Assembly: GCA_050015275.1 (NCBI GenBank)
Contig: JBEKBS010000011.1
Location: forward strand, 20,913 to 84,912
From: DATKJS01 sp050015275
GTDB taxonomy: Bacteria; Acidobacteriota; Aminicenantia; Aminicenantales; Saccharicenantaceae
Direction of reading: 5' to 3'
Length of the DNA: 64,000 bases
Part shown: one piece after another, positions 23,125 to 31,116 of the stretch
Layout of the letters: every line of letters starts with the position of its first letter
Position numbering within the stretch: position 1 is the stretch's first letter
Position numbers and translations under genes: made by a program
The notes under the pieces: model-generated
Database searches by the model: none
What the model was told of the DNA's origin: nothing
The model's input: only the letters and a program-made list of their open reading frames with translations

Positions 23125-25308
23125 ATGAAAAGAACCGCTTTCAGCACGCTTTTTTTGGCGGCATGCCTGACATTCTCGTGTCGGTCCCCACAGGCGCGAG
23201 ATGCAGCCCGACCCCAACCGAAAGCGTCCTCGGATTGGCTGATCTCGCCGGAGTCGTTCAAGGCCGAGGTCAAGGCCGATGACGGCTCGGGCACGATCCA
23301 TCTCTCGAACGGCCTGCTCCGCCGGACTTTCCGCCTCAATCCGAACGCGGCGACAGTGGATTTTCGCAACCTCGTCACTGGGCAGGCCATCCTCAGAGCG
23401 GTCCGTCCGGAAGCCGTTGTGGCTATCGGAGGGAAGTCTTGGGTTGTTGGAGGCCTCGACGGGCAGGTCGAACAGGCCTATCTTGTGCCGGGGATGCTCG
23501 AGAGGATGACCGCCTCGCCGGCCGCCTTCAGGTTCCGGGATTATCAAACCGGACCGATCAGGGAGAGGTTCCCCTGGAAAAGGAAACGCTATAGCGAAAA
23601 CAGGCCCTGGCCCCCAGACGGCATCACGCTCACGCTGAATTTCACGCCGCCGCCGGGAGCACCTCCCGGCCTTGTCATCGGGGTTGTCTATGAGCTCTAT
23701 GATGGGATTCCCCTCCTTGCTAAGCGGGTCGTCATCCGGAACGAAGGCCCTTCAACCGTCCGGCTGAACTCGTTCATCAGCGAGATGCTGGCCGCCGTCG
23801 AGCCGGAGTCCCCGGTCAATTCGCCCCCCTTCTGGGACTGGCCGGGCCTCCACGTCGAGAGCGATTACGCCTTTCTCGCCGATTCGCCCAAGACCGCGGC
23901 CCGAACGACATATTGGGCTTCCGACGGGGGCTATACTTCCCAGGTCAACGACAAGCTCGAAACGCCGTGCCTCCTCTTGTCCAAACCGCCCATCGGCCCC
24001 GACCAGGATATCGCCCCGGGCGCGGTCTTTGAGACCTTCACAACGTGGGAGCTGGCCTTGGACTCGACGGACCGGGAGCGACGGGGGCTCTCCCTGAGAC
24101 GCATGTATCGGACCATCGCCCCCTGGGCGACGGAGAACCCCATCATCATGCATCTTGTGTCCAGCGACCCCAATGTCATCCGGGCCGTTGTCGACCAGTG
24201 TGCGGAAACCGGGTTCGAGATGGTCATCCTGAGTTTCGGCAGCGGCCTGGATATGGAGAACGAAGACCCGGCCTACCTCGCGAAAATGAAGGACGCCGCG
24301 GACTATGCCCACACCCGGAATATCGAGATCGGGGGCTATTCCCTTTTGGCCTCGAGGCGCATCGACGACGCAACGGATGTCATCGACCCCAAGACGGGAA
24401 AGCCGGGCGGCGCCGCTTTCGGGAATTCTCCTTGCCTCGGGAGCGAGTGGGGGCAGGACTATTTTCGAAAGATGCGGGGGTTCTTCGAAAAAACCGGTTT
24501 CGACATGCTCGAGCACGATGGCTCCTACCCGGGAGACCTCTGCGCCTCAACGAAGCACCCCGGACACAGGGGACTCGAGGACTCCCAGTGGAACCAGTGG
24601 CGCCGGATCACGGACTTCTACAAATGGGGCCGGGCGCGGGGGATCTATCTCAACGTCCCCGACTGGTATTTCCTCTCGGGATCCAACAAGACCGCCATGG
24701 GCTACAGGGAGGACAACTGGTCTCTTGCCAGGGAAAATCAGGTGGTCCTGGCCCGCCAAAACATCTACGACGGAACGTGGCAAAAAACGCCGAGCATGGG
24801 CTGGATGTTCGTCCCTCTCAACGTTTATCATGGCGGCGGGGATGCGGCGACGATCGAACCGCTGGCCGAGCATCTGCAGTTCTACGAAGCCCACCTGGCC
24901 CAGAATTTCCTTTCGGGAGTCCAGGCCTGCTACCGTGGGACGAGGCTGTATGATACCGAAACGACGAAGGCCGCTGTCAAGAAATGGATCGACCTGTACA
25001 AGAAATACAGGGACATCCTGGACTCGGATATCATCCACCTGCGCCGGCCGGACGGCCGCTCGCCGGACGGGATCCTCCACGTCAATCCAGCCCTCAGAAC
25101 CAAGGCTTTTGCCGTCATCTACAATCAAACAAATCAGGATGTTTCCGAGAATTGGACCTTGCCCCTTTATTATACTGGGCTGACCGATGGGGCCAGGATC
25201 CGGGAAGGTGAAGGTCCGACCAAAGAATACCACCTCGACAGGTCCTTCCGGGTGCAGGTCCCGGTCCGGCTGGGTCCGGGGCAAATGACCTGGTTTATCG
25301 TCGAGTAG
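23125..25308 (+). CDS. glycosidase-like lipoprotein (alpha-galactosidase-type TIM barrel, unassigned family)
   Basis: 727 residues. The N-terminus has a lipoprotein-like leader with LAAC at 11-14 and a second Cys at 19, so membrane anchoring is likely. Residues about 60-330 form a beta-rich N-terminal region reminiscent of the super-sandwich domain of GH36/GH97/GH31-type enzymes. The middle (about 340-590) looks like a catalytic barrel with Asp-rich strands, including FEMVILSFGSGLDME, FDMLEHDGSYPGDLC and GIYLNVPDWYFLSGSNK. These resemble the nucleophile and acid/base strands of alpha-galactosidase-like barrels. The C-terminus is a beta-sandwich. No exact family is recognised. It follows the aldo/keto reductase by 30 nt on the same strand, with a weak G-rich ribosome site. 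Confidence 0.55.
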   Translation: MKRTAFSTLFLAACLTFSCRSPQARDAARPQPKASSDWLISPESFKAEVKADDGSGTIHLSNGLLRRTFRLNPNAATVDFRNLVTGQAILRAVRPEAVVAIGGKSWVVGGLDGQVEQAYLVPGMLERMTASPAAFRFRDYQTGPIRERFPWKRKRYSENRPWPPDGITLTLNFTPPPGAPPGLVIGVVYELYDGIPLLAKRVVIRNEGPSTVRLNSFISEMLAAVEPESPVNSPPFWDWPGLHVESDYAFLADSPKTAARTTYWASDGGYTSQVNDKLETPCLLLSKPPIGPDQDIAPGAVFETFTTWELALDSTDRERRGLSLRRMYRTIAPWATENPIIMHLVSSDPNVIRAVVDQCAETGFEMVILSFGSGLDMENEDPAYLAKMKDAADYAHTRNIEIGGYSLLASRRIDDATDVIDPKTGKPGGAAFGNSPCLGSEWGQDYFRKMRGFFEKTGFDMLEHDGSYPGDLCASTKHPGHRGLEDSQWNQWRRITDFYKWGRARGIYLNVPDWYFLSGSNKTAMGYREDNWSLARENQVVLARQNIYDGTWQKTPSMGWMFVPLNVYHGGGDAATIEPLAEHLQFYEAHLAQNFLSGVQACYRGTRLYDTETTKAAVKKWIDLYKKYRDILDSDIIHLRRPDGRSPDGILHVNPALRTKAFAVIYNQTNQDVSENWTLPLYYTGLTDGARIREGEGPTKEYHLDRSFRVQVPVRLGPGQMTWFIVE

Positions 25309-25360
25309 CCCGCTTGGGACGGGCCCCCTGCCCGCCCTTGCGCCCGGAACGGCCGCCGCG

Positions 25361-26119
25361 TTATTTCACGAAGAACGTCTGGCCGGCGCATTCGACGATC
25401 TTCATATCGATCTCATAAACTTCGCGGAGGAGCGGCTCGCGCAGGATCTCCGAGGGCGCTCCGGAGGCGACGACCCGCCCCCCCTTCATGAAGACCATGG
25501 CGTCGGAATATCTGACGGCCATCTCCAGGTTGTGCAGGGTCACGATGACCGTCTTCCCCTTCTCTTCGGCCAGCCTCCGGCATAGGGACATGGTCTCGAC
25601 CTCGTGGCGGGGGTCGAGGAAGGAGGTCGGTTCGTCGAGGAGCAGGACGTCAGGCCCCTGGGCGAGGGCCCGGGCGATGAGGACCAGCCGTCTCTCCCCC
25701 GAGCTCAGCTCCAGGAACAGCCGGCCGCCCTGGCCATTGAGCCCGACATAATAGAGGGCATCCTCGGCGAGCGAGACGTCGTGGGCGGAGGGCGATGAGA
25801 ACGCCGCGAGGAAAGCCGCCCGGCCCGTCAGCACGAAATCCAGGACCGTGTAATTAAAAGTGAACGACGGCTCCTGGGGGACATAGCCGACGAGCCTCGC
25901 CCTTTCCCTACCCCGGAGATCCGTCAGGTCCTTCCCATCCACGAAGAGCGACCCGCGCGGCGCGGGAAGGACGGAGGCGGCGCACTTGAGGAAGGTCGAT
26001 TTCCCCGCCCCGTTGGGACCCACGATGGCCGTCACCCGGCCGTCGGCGAAATCCAGGGAGCCGACCTCGAGGCGGAAGTCGTCGTAGGCAAAAGCCAGGT
26101 TCTTGACCCTGACTCTCAT
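25361..26119 (-). CDS. ABC transporter ATPase, FecE/BtuD type
   Basis: 252 residues. Walker A GPNGAGKST at about 36-44, ABC signature LSSGERR and Walker B VLLLDEPTSFLD, followed by the switch His in VTLHNLEMAVRYSD. The spacing matches ATPases of siderophore/heme/cobalamin importers. The ATG overlaps the permease stop codon by 4 nt (ATGA), a tight translational coupling. It is the last gene of a three-gene operon: binding protein, permease, ATPase. It converges with the glycosidase-like lipoprotein 52 nt away. Whether the cargo is an iron chelate, heme, cobalamin or molybdate cannot be told from the ATPase. Confidence 0.9.
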   Translation of the reverse strand: MRVRVKNLAFAYDDFRLEVGSLDFADGRVTAIVGPNGAGKSTFLKCAASVLPAPRGSLFVDGKDLTDLRGRERARLVGYVPQEPSFTFNYTVLDFVLTGRAAFLAAFSSPSAHDVSLAEDALYYVGLNGQGGRLFLELSSGERRLVLIARALAQGPDVLLLDEPTSFLDPRHEVETMSLCRRLAEEKGKTVIVTLHNLEMAVRYSDAMVFMKGGRVVASGAPSEILREPLLREVYEIDMKIVECAGQTFFVK

Positions 26120-27129
26120 AGCCAGATCTTCCCCGATCGTTTGAGAAGGACGATGAAGAGCGGGATCCCGACGACGCTCGTCAGGATGCCGATAGGGATC
26201 TCGAACGCCGCCGCGTTCCGCGCGATGTCGTCGGCGACGATGAGGAGGCTCGCCCCGAGGGCCGCCGAGAGCGGGATGACCTTCCGGTTATCGACCCCGA
26301 CCATCATCCGCACGAGATGGGGCACGATCAGCCCGACCCAGTTGATGACCCCGGTCACCGACGTGGCGGCTGCCGTGATCAGGGCGGCGGCGGCGATGAC
26401 CAGGGCCTTTTCCGCCTTGACATTGACGCCCAACGCCCGGGCCTCGCCGTCCCCGAGAGAGAGAACGTTCAGGCGCCAGCGGAGGAGGATGAGGATGATG
26501 ATGCCGAGCCCGATGACGGGCAACGTCAAGGCCAGGTCTTTCCAGACGGCTTGGGACAGGCTTCCCATGAGCCAGAAGATGAGGGCCTGGAGGGCATAAG
26601 GGTTAGCAAAAAACTCGACGAACGAGAGCAGAGCCTGGAAGAGGGCGGACACGATGACGCCGGAAAGGAGGATGGGGACGATTTGCGATACGGATTTCCC
26701 GGCGATGACGAGGACGAGCAGGACGGCCATGATGGCGAACACGAAGGCCGAGAGCTGGGGCGGGAATCGGCGCCCCAGGAACACCAGCGAAAGGGCCGCT
26801 CCGAAAGCCGCGCCGTAGGAGATGCCCAGGCTGAATTCGAAAACGAGAGGGTTCTTGAAAAGGGCCTGGAGCGACGCCCCGGAGACCGACAGGGCGGCGC
26901 CGGCGAACAGGGCCAGGAGGAGCCGTGGCAACCGGATCCGGAAAATGATATCGGTGAGCGGCGAGGCCGCGGCGGCTCCCGGAGCCGGGCCACGGACAAT
27001 GGTCGCCCAGACCTCCTTGAGAGGGATGTGGTACGAGCCCAGGTTCAGAGAGAGGATGAGGAGGATGACGGGCAGGGCGAAGGCCCCCCAGAGGAGCCAG
27101 CCCGATCCCTTATTTACGGAGCCACTCAT
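26116..27129 (-). CDS. ABC transporter permease, FecCD/BtuC family
   Basis: 337 residues with about 9-10 hydrophobic helices. Family blocks are visible: RIRLPRLLLALFAGAALSVSGASLQALFKNPL at about 58-90, and GVINWVGLIVPHLVRMMVGVDNRKVIPLSAALGA near the C-terminus, which is the coupling helix region. It forms the membrane channel of a metal-chelate importer. It overlaps the upstream binding-protein gene by 20 nt and the downstream ATPase by 4 nt. The start has only a weak AAGG ribosome site, consistent with coupled translation. Confidence 0.9.
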   Translation of the reverse strand: MSGSVNKGSGWLLWGAFALPVILLILSLNLGSYHIPLKEVWATIVRGPAPGAAAASPLTDIIFRIRLPRLLLALFAGAALSVSGASLQALFKNPLVFEFSLGISYGAAFGAALSLVFLGRRFPPQLSAFVFAIMAVLLVLVIAGKSVSQIVPILLSGVIVSALFQALLSFVEFFANPYALQALIFWLMGSLSQAVWKDLALTLPVIGLGIIILILLRWRLNVLSLGDGEARALGVNVKAEKALVIAAAALITAAATSVTGVINWVGLIVPHLVRMMVGVDNRKVIPLSAALGASLLIVADDIARNAAAFEIPIGILTSVVGIPLFIVLLKRSGKIWL

Positions 27130-28189
27130 GGCAGTTCAAGACCTTACTGAGCGCGGTAATCCCGCCCTCGACGCCGTAAAACTTCTTGAAAATTTCGTTC
27201 CCTTCTCTTTCAAGCTCGAAGGCCGGAAAAAGGTCGGGATAAAACAGCCGGGCCAGGTACCGCGTCTCGAGGAGGACGAGGGCCGGGTCCCACCAGTACC
27301 AGAATCCGAACGCGTAGTTCACCTTCCTCGAACGCACGGCCTTGAGCGAGGCCAGCCTCGAGTCCCCGAGGACGCCTTCGACGGTCACCAGCCGCTCTCC
27401 GGGCGGGTAGTTCCCCTGGATCAGGATGATATCCGGGTCCCACCGAATGATCTGCTCGACGCCGACCGTCGCCGCCGCCGTTCCTAGATAAGAAGGGATA
27501 AGACCGGCGGCCCGGTTGACGCCCCCGGCGGCCTCGACCGGCTCGTAAACGACAGGCGTCCGGAGAAGGGACCCCCAGAAAGAGAGAAAGACCCGTGGCC
27601 GGCGAGCCTCCGGGATGTCTCCCACAACACGATGGACGGCCGCGATCCCCGTCCGGAAATATTCCAGGAGCTCCCGGGCTCGACCCTCACGGCCGAGGAT
27701 CCGGCCCAGGACATCGATCTCGTTGAGGAGGTTCTCGAGCTTGCCGATCGAAGCCAGGGCGACGACGGGCACGCGGAGCTTCTGCTCGATGGCCTCGGTC
27801 GACTTGTCTTCCGAAGGAGACGAAAAAAGGATGTCGGGTCGGAGGTGGAGAGCGAGTTCGAAGTTCAAATCCTGGCCCTGGTTGGAGACCACCGGCAGCT
27901 TCCGGCCGGCCGGATAGATGATCGGGAAAAGATGGTCCTGATTACGGAGGAAAAAATCCAGTCCGACGAGCCTGTCCCCCGCTTGCAGGGCGACGATGAT
28001 CCTGGTGATCTCGGGCTCGAGGGAAATGATCCGGAAAACCCGGCCGGGTATCTCGACTCGCCGGCTGAGGTTGTCGGTGATGACGAGAGGCGGACGGTCC
28101 TGGGCGACGCACGGAAAGGACGCCTTGGCTTGGAGGGTGGACAGGATCCCCACAACCAGGACAAAGCCCAACCGCTCGACCGATCTCAT
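27110..28189 (-). CDS. periplasmic metal-chelate/cobalamin-type binding protein (FepB/BtuF family)
   Basis: 359 residues from ATG 28189, which opens a signal peptide (about 8-22). The helical-backbone binding-protein fold is evident: an N-terminal lobe with VITDNLSRRVEIPGRVFRIISLEPEITRIIVAL, the long linker helix near ASIGKLENLLNEIDVLGRIL, and a C-terminal lobe with RWDPDIILIQGNYPPGE. It would deliver an iron-siderophore, heme or cobalamin to the permease and ATPase that follow. The start has no Shine-Dalgarno sequence, and a perfect TATAAT ends 6 nt before it, implying a leaderless mRNA. A longer frame to 28273 overlaps that promoter and is rejected. No B12 riboswitch fits in the 80-nt upstream gap. 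Confidence 0.85.
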   Translation of the reverse strand: MRSVERLGFVLVVGILSTLQAKASFPCVAQDRPPLVITDNLSRRVEIPGRVFRIISLEPEITRIIVALQAGDRLVGLDFFLRNQDHLFPIIYPAGRKLPVVSNQGQDLNFELALHLRPDILFSSPSEDKSTEAIEQKLRVPVVALASIGKLENLLNEIDVLGRILGREGRARELLEYFRTGIAAVHRVVGDIPEARRPRVFLSFWGSLLRTPVVYEPVEAAGGVNRAAGLIPSYLGTAAATVGVEQIIRWDPDIILIQGNYPPGERLVTVEGVLGDSRLASLKAVRSRKVNYAFGFWYWWDPALVLLETRYLARLFYPDLFPAFELEREGNEIFKKFYGVEGGITALSKVLNCHEWLRK

Positions 28190-28195
28190 CGTCGC

Positions 28196-28204
28196 ATTAT
28201 ACCA
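28196..28204 (-). promoter_or_regulatory. extended -10 promoter of the ABC importer operon, leaderless
   Basis: Minus strand TGG-TATAAT (TATAAT at 28196-28201). The -35 region is GC-rich with no consensus match, as tolerated with an extended -10. Six nucleotides separate the box from the ATG at 28189, so the expected start is the A of the start codon. Confidence 0.6.
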
Positions 28205-28269
28205 TTTTTCGCCAGGCCTCCCGCCCGGGGGATGCCCACGGAAATGCCGACCGGACGGTCCGGGGCGGA

Positions 28270-28926
28270 TCACATCCGTCCGAAGATCAGCGTCCCGAAA
28301 AATTCAGGCCGGTGGAAATCCGGGGACGGAGTCCCGACCGGACTCCAGGCGCCGTAGTGAGGGAATTCCGCCTCGTCCCCGCATTTATAGAAGTTGGCTG
28401 CGCCGCGCCCGCCGGGCCGGACGGGCCGACCGTACATCTTGTCAAAAAGCTCCAGCGGGATCCTGTAGGCCAGGGCCCAGCGTCCGGTCCGGATCTCGCC
28501 GTCCATGGGCCGCTTGATCGACGAAGCAGACTTGAACCCGCGCAGGTCCGCTTTCCGGAGCGGCCTTCGGGAACGGCGGTCCGGGCCGAAGGCGATGAGA
28601 AAGGTCCCGACCGCGTTCGCCTCGAAATTGAGGTAGCCGCGCTTGAGATCGGGGAACGGGTCAACGAAGAATTCGACGCAGCTGTCCTTGTACACTGGGT
28701 CCTGGAAACGCGTGAAGCGGGCCCGGACTTTCTTCTCCTCAACGTCGAAACGGACATACAGGAACCGGTCCGTGAGGCCGAGCTGGACTCTGACCCGAGG
28801 CTCATAGCCGTTCTTGAGCCAGAGGTAGTGGTCGACCGAGAGGGACGGGAATTCCCGCCAGACCGACGCCGGCCCTCCGACATCGAAGTCCTTTCCGGCC
28901 CGGAGAATCTCGTATTGAGGCGCCAT
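28270..28926 (-). CDS. CBM9-like carbohydrate-binding domain protein
   Basis: 218 residues with no signal peptide. The sequence reads as a beta-sandwich of the family-9 carbohydrate-binding-like group. It has an N-terminal VWREFPSLSV, then RVQLGLTDRFLYVRFDVEEKKVRARF, the typical DSCVEFFVDPFPD block (about 81-93), and a C-terminal GTLIFGRM ending. Such domains bind sugars when attached to secreted enzymes; here the domain stands alone. The gene starts 12 nt after the GH20 stop codon on the same strand, so it is probably co-transcribed with it. Its ribosome site is weak. A cytoplasmic location is odd for a sugar-binding module; an unnoticed upstream start or a different role is possible. Confidence 0.65.
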   Translation of the reverse strand: MAPQYEILRAGKDFDVGGPASVWREFPSLSVDHYLWLKNGYEPRVRVQLGLTDRFLYVRFDVEEKKVRARFTRFQDPVYKDSCVEFFVDPFPDLKRGYLNFEANAVGTFLIAFGPDRRSRRPLRKADLRGFKSASSIKRPMDGEIRTGRWALAYRIPLELFDKMYGRPVRPGGRGAANFYKCGDEAEFPHYGAWSPVGTPSPDFHRPEFFGTLIFGRM

Positions 28927-28938
28927 GATCCGAGCAGG

Positions 28939-31008
28939 CTACTTGCCGTTCGCGGCACAGGCCTCGAGGAGCTTCTCGACCGCGCCGGCGACGGCCAGCT
29001 CGCACTGGGCTTTCGGCTTCCTGGCCTCGGCCAACAGCTGCTTTCTGCCTTCCGTCCAGTTGTTTTCCGGGGTCTTGCCTGAGGTCAGGAAGTCCAAGGC
29101 TTCGAGCCCGGTCCGGGAAACTTGTTCAAGGCCTAGCGACAGGGCTTCGACCTCTCGCAAGGCCGGAGAGGAGGCGACGTAGGGCAGGACCAACGGGTGG
29201 TTGTCCGTCCAGCGGACGAGCGCCGCTCTCAGCTCTTCGGCGATGGCCGGATCCCGGGTTTCGACATACCGGTCGACCTTGACTTTGAAGGCCCGGGCGA
29301 CGAGCGACTCCGGGAAGCAGGCGTCGACGAACTTCGTCAACGGCGAGAGGGTGCTGTACGTAACGCCTTGGTTGCCGCGGTCATAGCCCTTCAAGGGCTG
29401 GGCGGCCCCGGCCAGAACCACGAGCGGCCCGATGTCCGGGGTCCCGGCCAGCCGCCTGAGCATCATGCCCTGGTTCTTGATGTGGGTCAGGCCCAGCTCT
29501 TCGAGGTCGACCTCGACGAGAGCCAGTCTCCGATACATGTCGTCGACGTTGTTGACGGACCGGGGGGACCAGAGGCGCTCGGCGATCGCCGCAGTCCTCG
29601 GCCAGATCCTCGAATCGATCGTCTCGGGCGTGACCATTTCGCCCCACATGGTCGCCTCGCCCCCCAGAATGAGGGCTTTCTGGTCATCGGTCAGGGGCGA
29701 ATCGGCCGGGATCGGGTCGTTCGCATAATGGTCCGCGGCCGGCTGGCACAGGTCGATGTAATATCCGTTGGACAGGATCCCCTGATAGCCCTTCTGGGCC
29801 GATTCGACCAGGGCCTGGGTCCCGCGCCAGGAGTGGATGACGATGTTGGACGGCAGGCCCGGCTGAAAGATCTCGTCCCAGCCGATCATCTTTTTGCCGT
29901 ACTTGGTCAGGATCTTGAGGATCCGGCGGTTGAAATAGGCCTGGAGCTCGTGGTTCGTCGCGAAGCTGCTCTTTTTCATGAAGGCCCGGATCGGGCGGCT
30001 CGCGCTCCACTGGTCGGGATTGACCTCGTCCCCCCCGATATGGATGTACGGGTCGGGGAACAAGCCGGCCATCTCCTTGAAGAACTTGTCGAAAAAGGCG
30101 AACACCCGCTCGTCAGCGGGATTGAAAGCCGGGCCGAAAACCCCGAAATGCCGTTCGAGCGCATATGGGCCGGGCGCGCTGGCGTATTCCGGATAGGCGA
30201 CGAGCCAGCTTGTCGAATGGCCCGGGATGTCGAATTCGGGCATGACCCTGATCGCCCGGTCCGCGGCATACTCAATGACATCTCTGATCTGGGCTTGTGA
30301 ATAGAAGAGCCCGTCCGACCCCGCCAAGGCGAGCTTCGGGAAGGTCCTGGATTCTACCCGGAAGCCCTGGTCCTCGGTGAGGTGCCAGTGGAAAACGTTC
30401 AGCTTGACGGCCGCCATCGCGTCCAGGTTCCGCTTGATGACCTCCACCGGCTCGAAATGACGCCCGGAATCGATGAGCAGACCGCGCCAGGTGAACCGGG
30501 GCCGATCCTGGATCTCCACGCACGGGAAATAGTACCCCGCCTCGTCTGAGCTGAGGAGCTGGAGAAGGGTTTCCAACCCCCAAACGATTCCGATGTCCGT
30601 CTCGGCGGTGAGGCTGATGCCTTCGGGCTTGACCGTCAGCGTGTAGGATTCGTTCTCATTCGGCTGCAGCTTCCCGACGGACTGGCAGTTGTAGACGATG
30701 CCTGGCTTCCCCTGAAAGGACTGGTCGGCGAGGAAATCCTGCTTCAGGAAAAGCCCGGTCCGGCTGCCGAGCCGGGACATGAAACGGGCCGCCGACCTGA
30801 ACGCCCTCGGGCTCGCCGACCCCTGGCCCGCGATGCCCAGGTTCTCATCGACCTTGAATTTTCCGGGCTCCACGGTCACCTTTTCCGGAACGGGCATGAG
30901 TCCGAGGACCCCCCGTCCGGAATCCGCCCGTCCGGGAATGGGCAGAAGGACCGCCAGCAGGATGGTCATGAGGACTGCGTAGAACTCCGACAGGGCAAAT
31001 CTTTTCAT
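28939..31008 (-). CDS. beta-N-acetylhexosaminidase, GH20
   Basis: 689 residues with a signal peptide (about 10-28). It has an N-terminal GH20b-type alpha/beta domain to about residue 165. The catalytic TIM barrel has FTWRGLLIDSGRHF at about 172-185, and the substrate-assisted catalysis pair is in HIGGDEVNPDQW (Asp327-Glu328). WDEIFQPGLP and the tryptophan-containing HSWRGTQ line the pocket. A helical C-terminal extension of about 150 residues follows. It would remove terminal GlcNAc/GalNAc from glycans, chitin fragments or muropeptide sugars. GAAGGAGGAG precedes the ATG. It lies between the second sortilin-like gene and the CBM9-like gene. Confidence 0.92.
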   Translation of the reverse strand: MKRFALSEFYAVLMTILLAVLLPIPGRADSGRGVLGLMPVPEKVTVEPGKFKVDENLGIAGQGSASPRAFRSAARFMSRLGSRTGLFLKQDFLADQSFQGKPGIVYNCQSVGKLQPNENESYTLTVKPEGISLTAETDIGIVWGLETLLQLLSSDEAGYYFPCVEIQDRPRFTWRGLLIDSGRHFEPVEVIKRNLDAMAAVKLNVFHWHLTEDQGFRVESRTFPKLALAGSDGLFYSQAQIRDVIEYAADRAIRVMPEFDIPGHSTSWLVAYPEYASAPGPYALERHFGVFGPAFNPADERVFAFFDKFFKEMAGLFPDPYIHIGGDEVNPDQWSASRPIRAFMKKSSFATNHELQAYFNRRILKILTKYGKKMIGWDEIFQPGLPSNIVIHSWRGTQALVESAQKGYQGILSNGYYIDLCQPAADHYANDPIPADSPLTDDQKALILGGEATMWGEMVTPETIDSRIWPRTAAIAERLWSPRSVNNVDDMYRRLALVEVDLEELGLTHIKNQGMMLRRLAGTPDIGPLVVLAGAAQPLKGYDRGNQGVTYSTLSPLTKFVDACFPESLVARAFKVKVDRYVETRDPAIAEELRAALVRWTDNHPLVLPYVASSPALREVEALSLGLEQVSRTGLEALDFLTSGKTPENNWTEGRKQLLAEARKPKAQCELAVAGAVEKLLEACAANGK

Positions 31009-31116
31009 GGGCTCCTCCTTCTTTCCTGGGCTCTTTTCGCTGCTCCGCGAGGATGGGCAGAGCCTCCCGTGCCGACATGCGCCCGGCGCGTCTCCGGCTG
31101 GGGGCTCAGGCCGGTC

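Noticed and set aside
28190..28269. Possible cobalamin or iron riboswitch before the ABC importer
   Set aside because: Only 80 nt separate the genes and the promoter lies against the start codon, so there is no transcribed leader to hold one.
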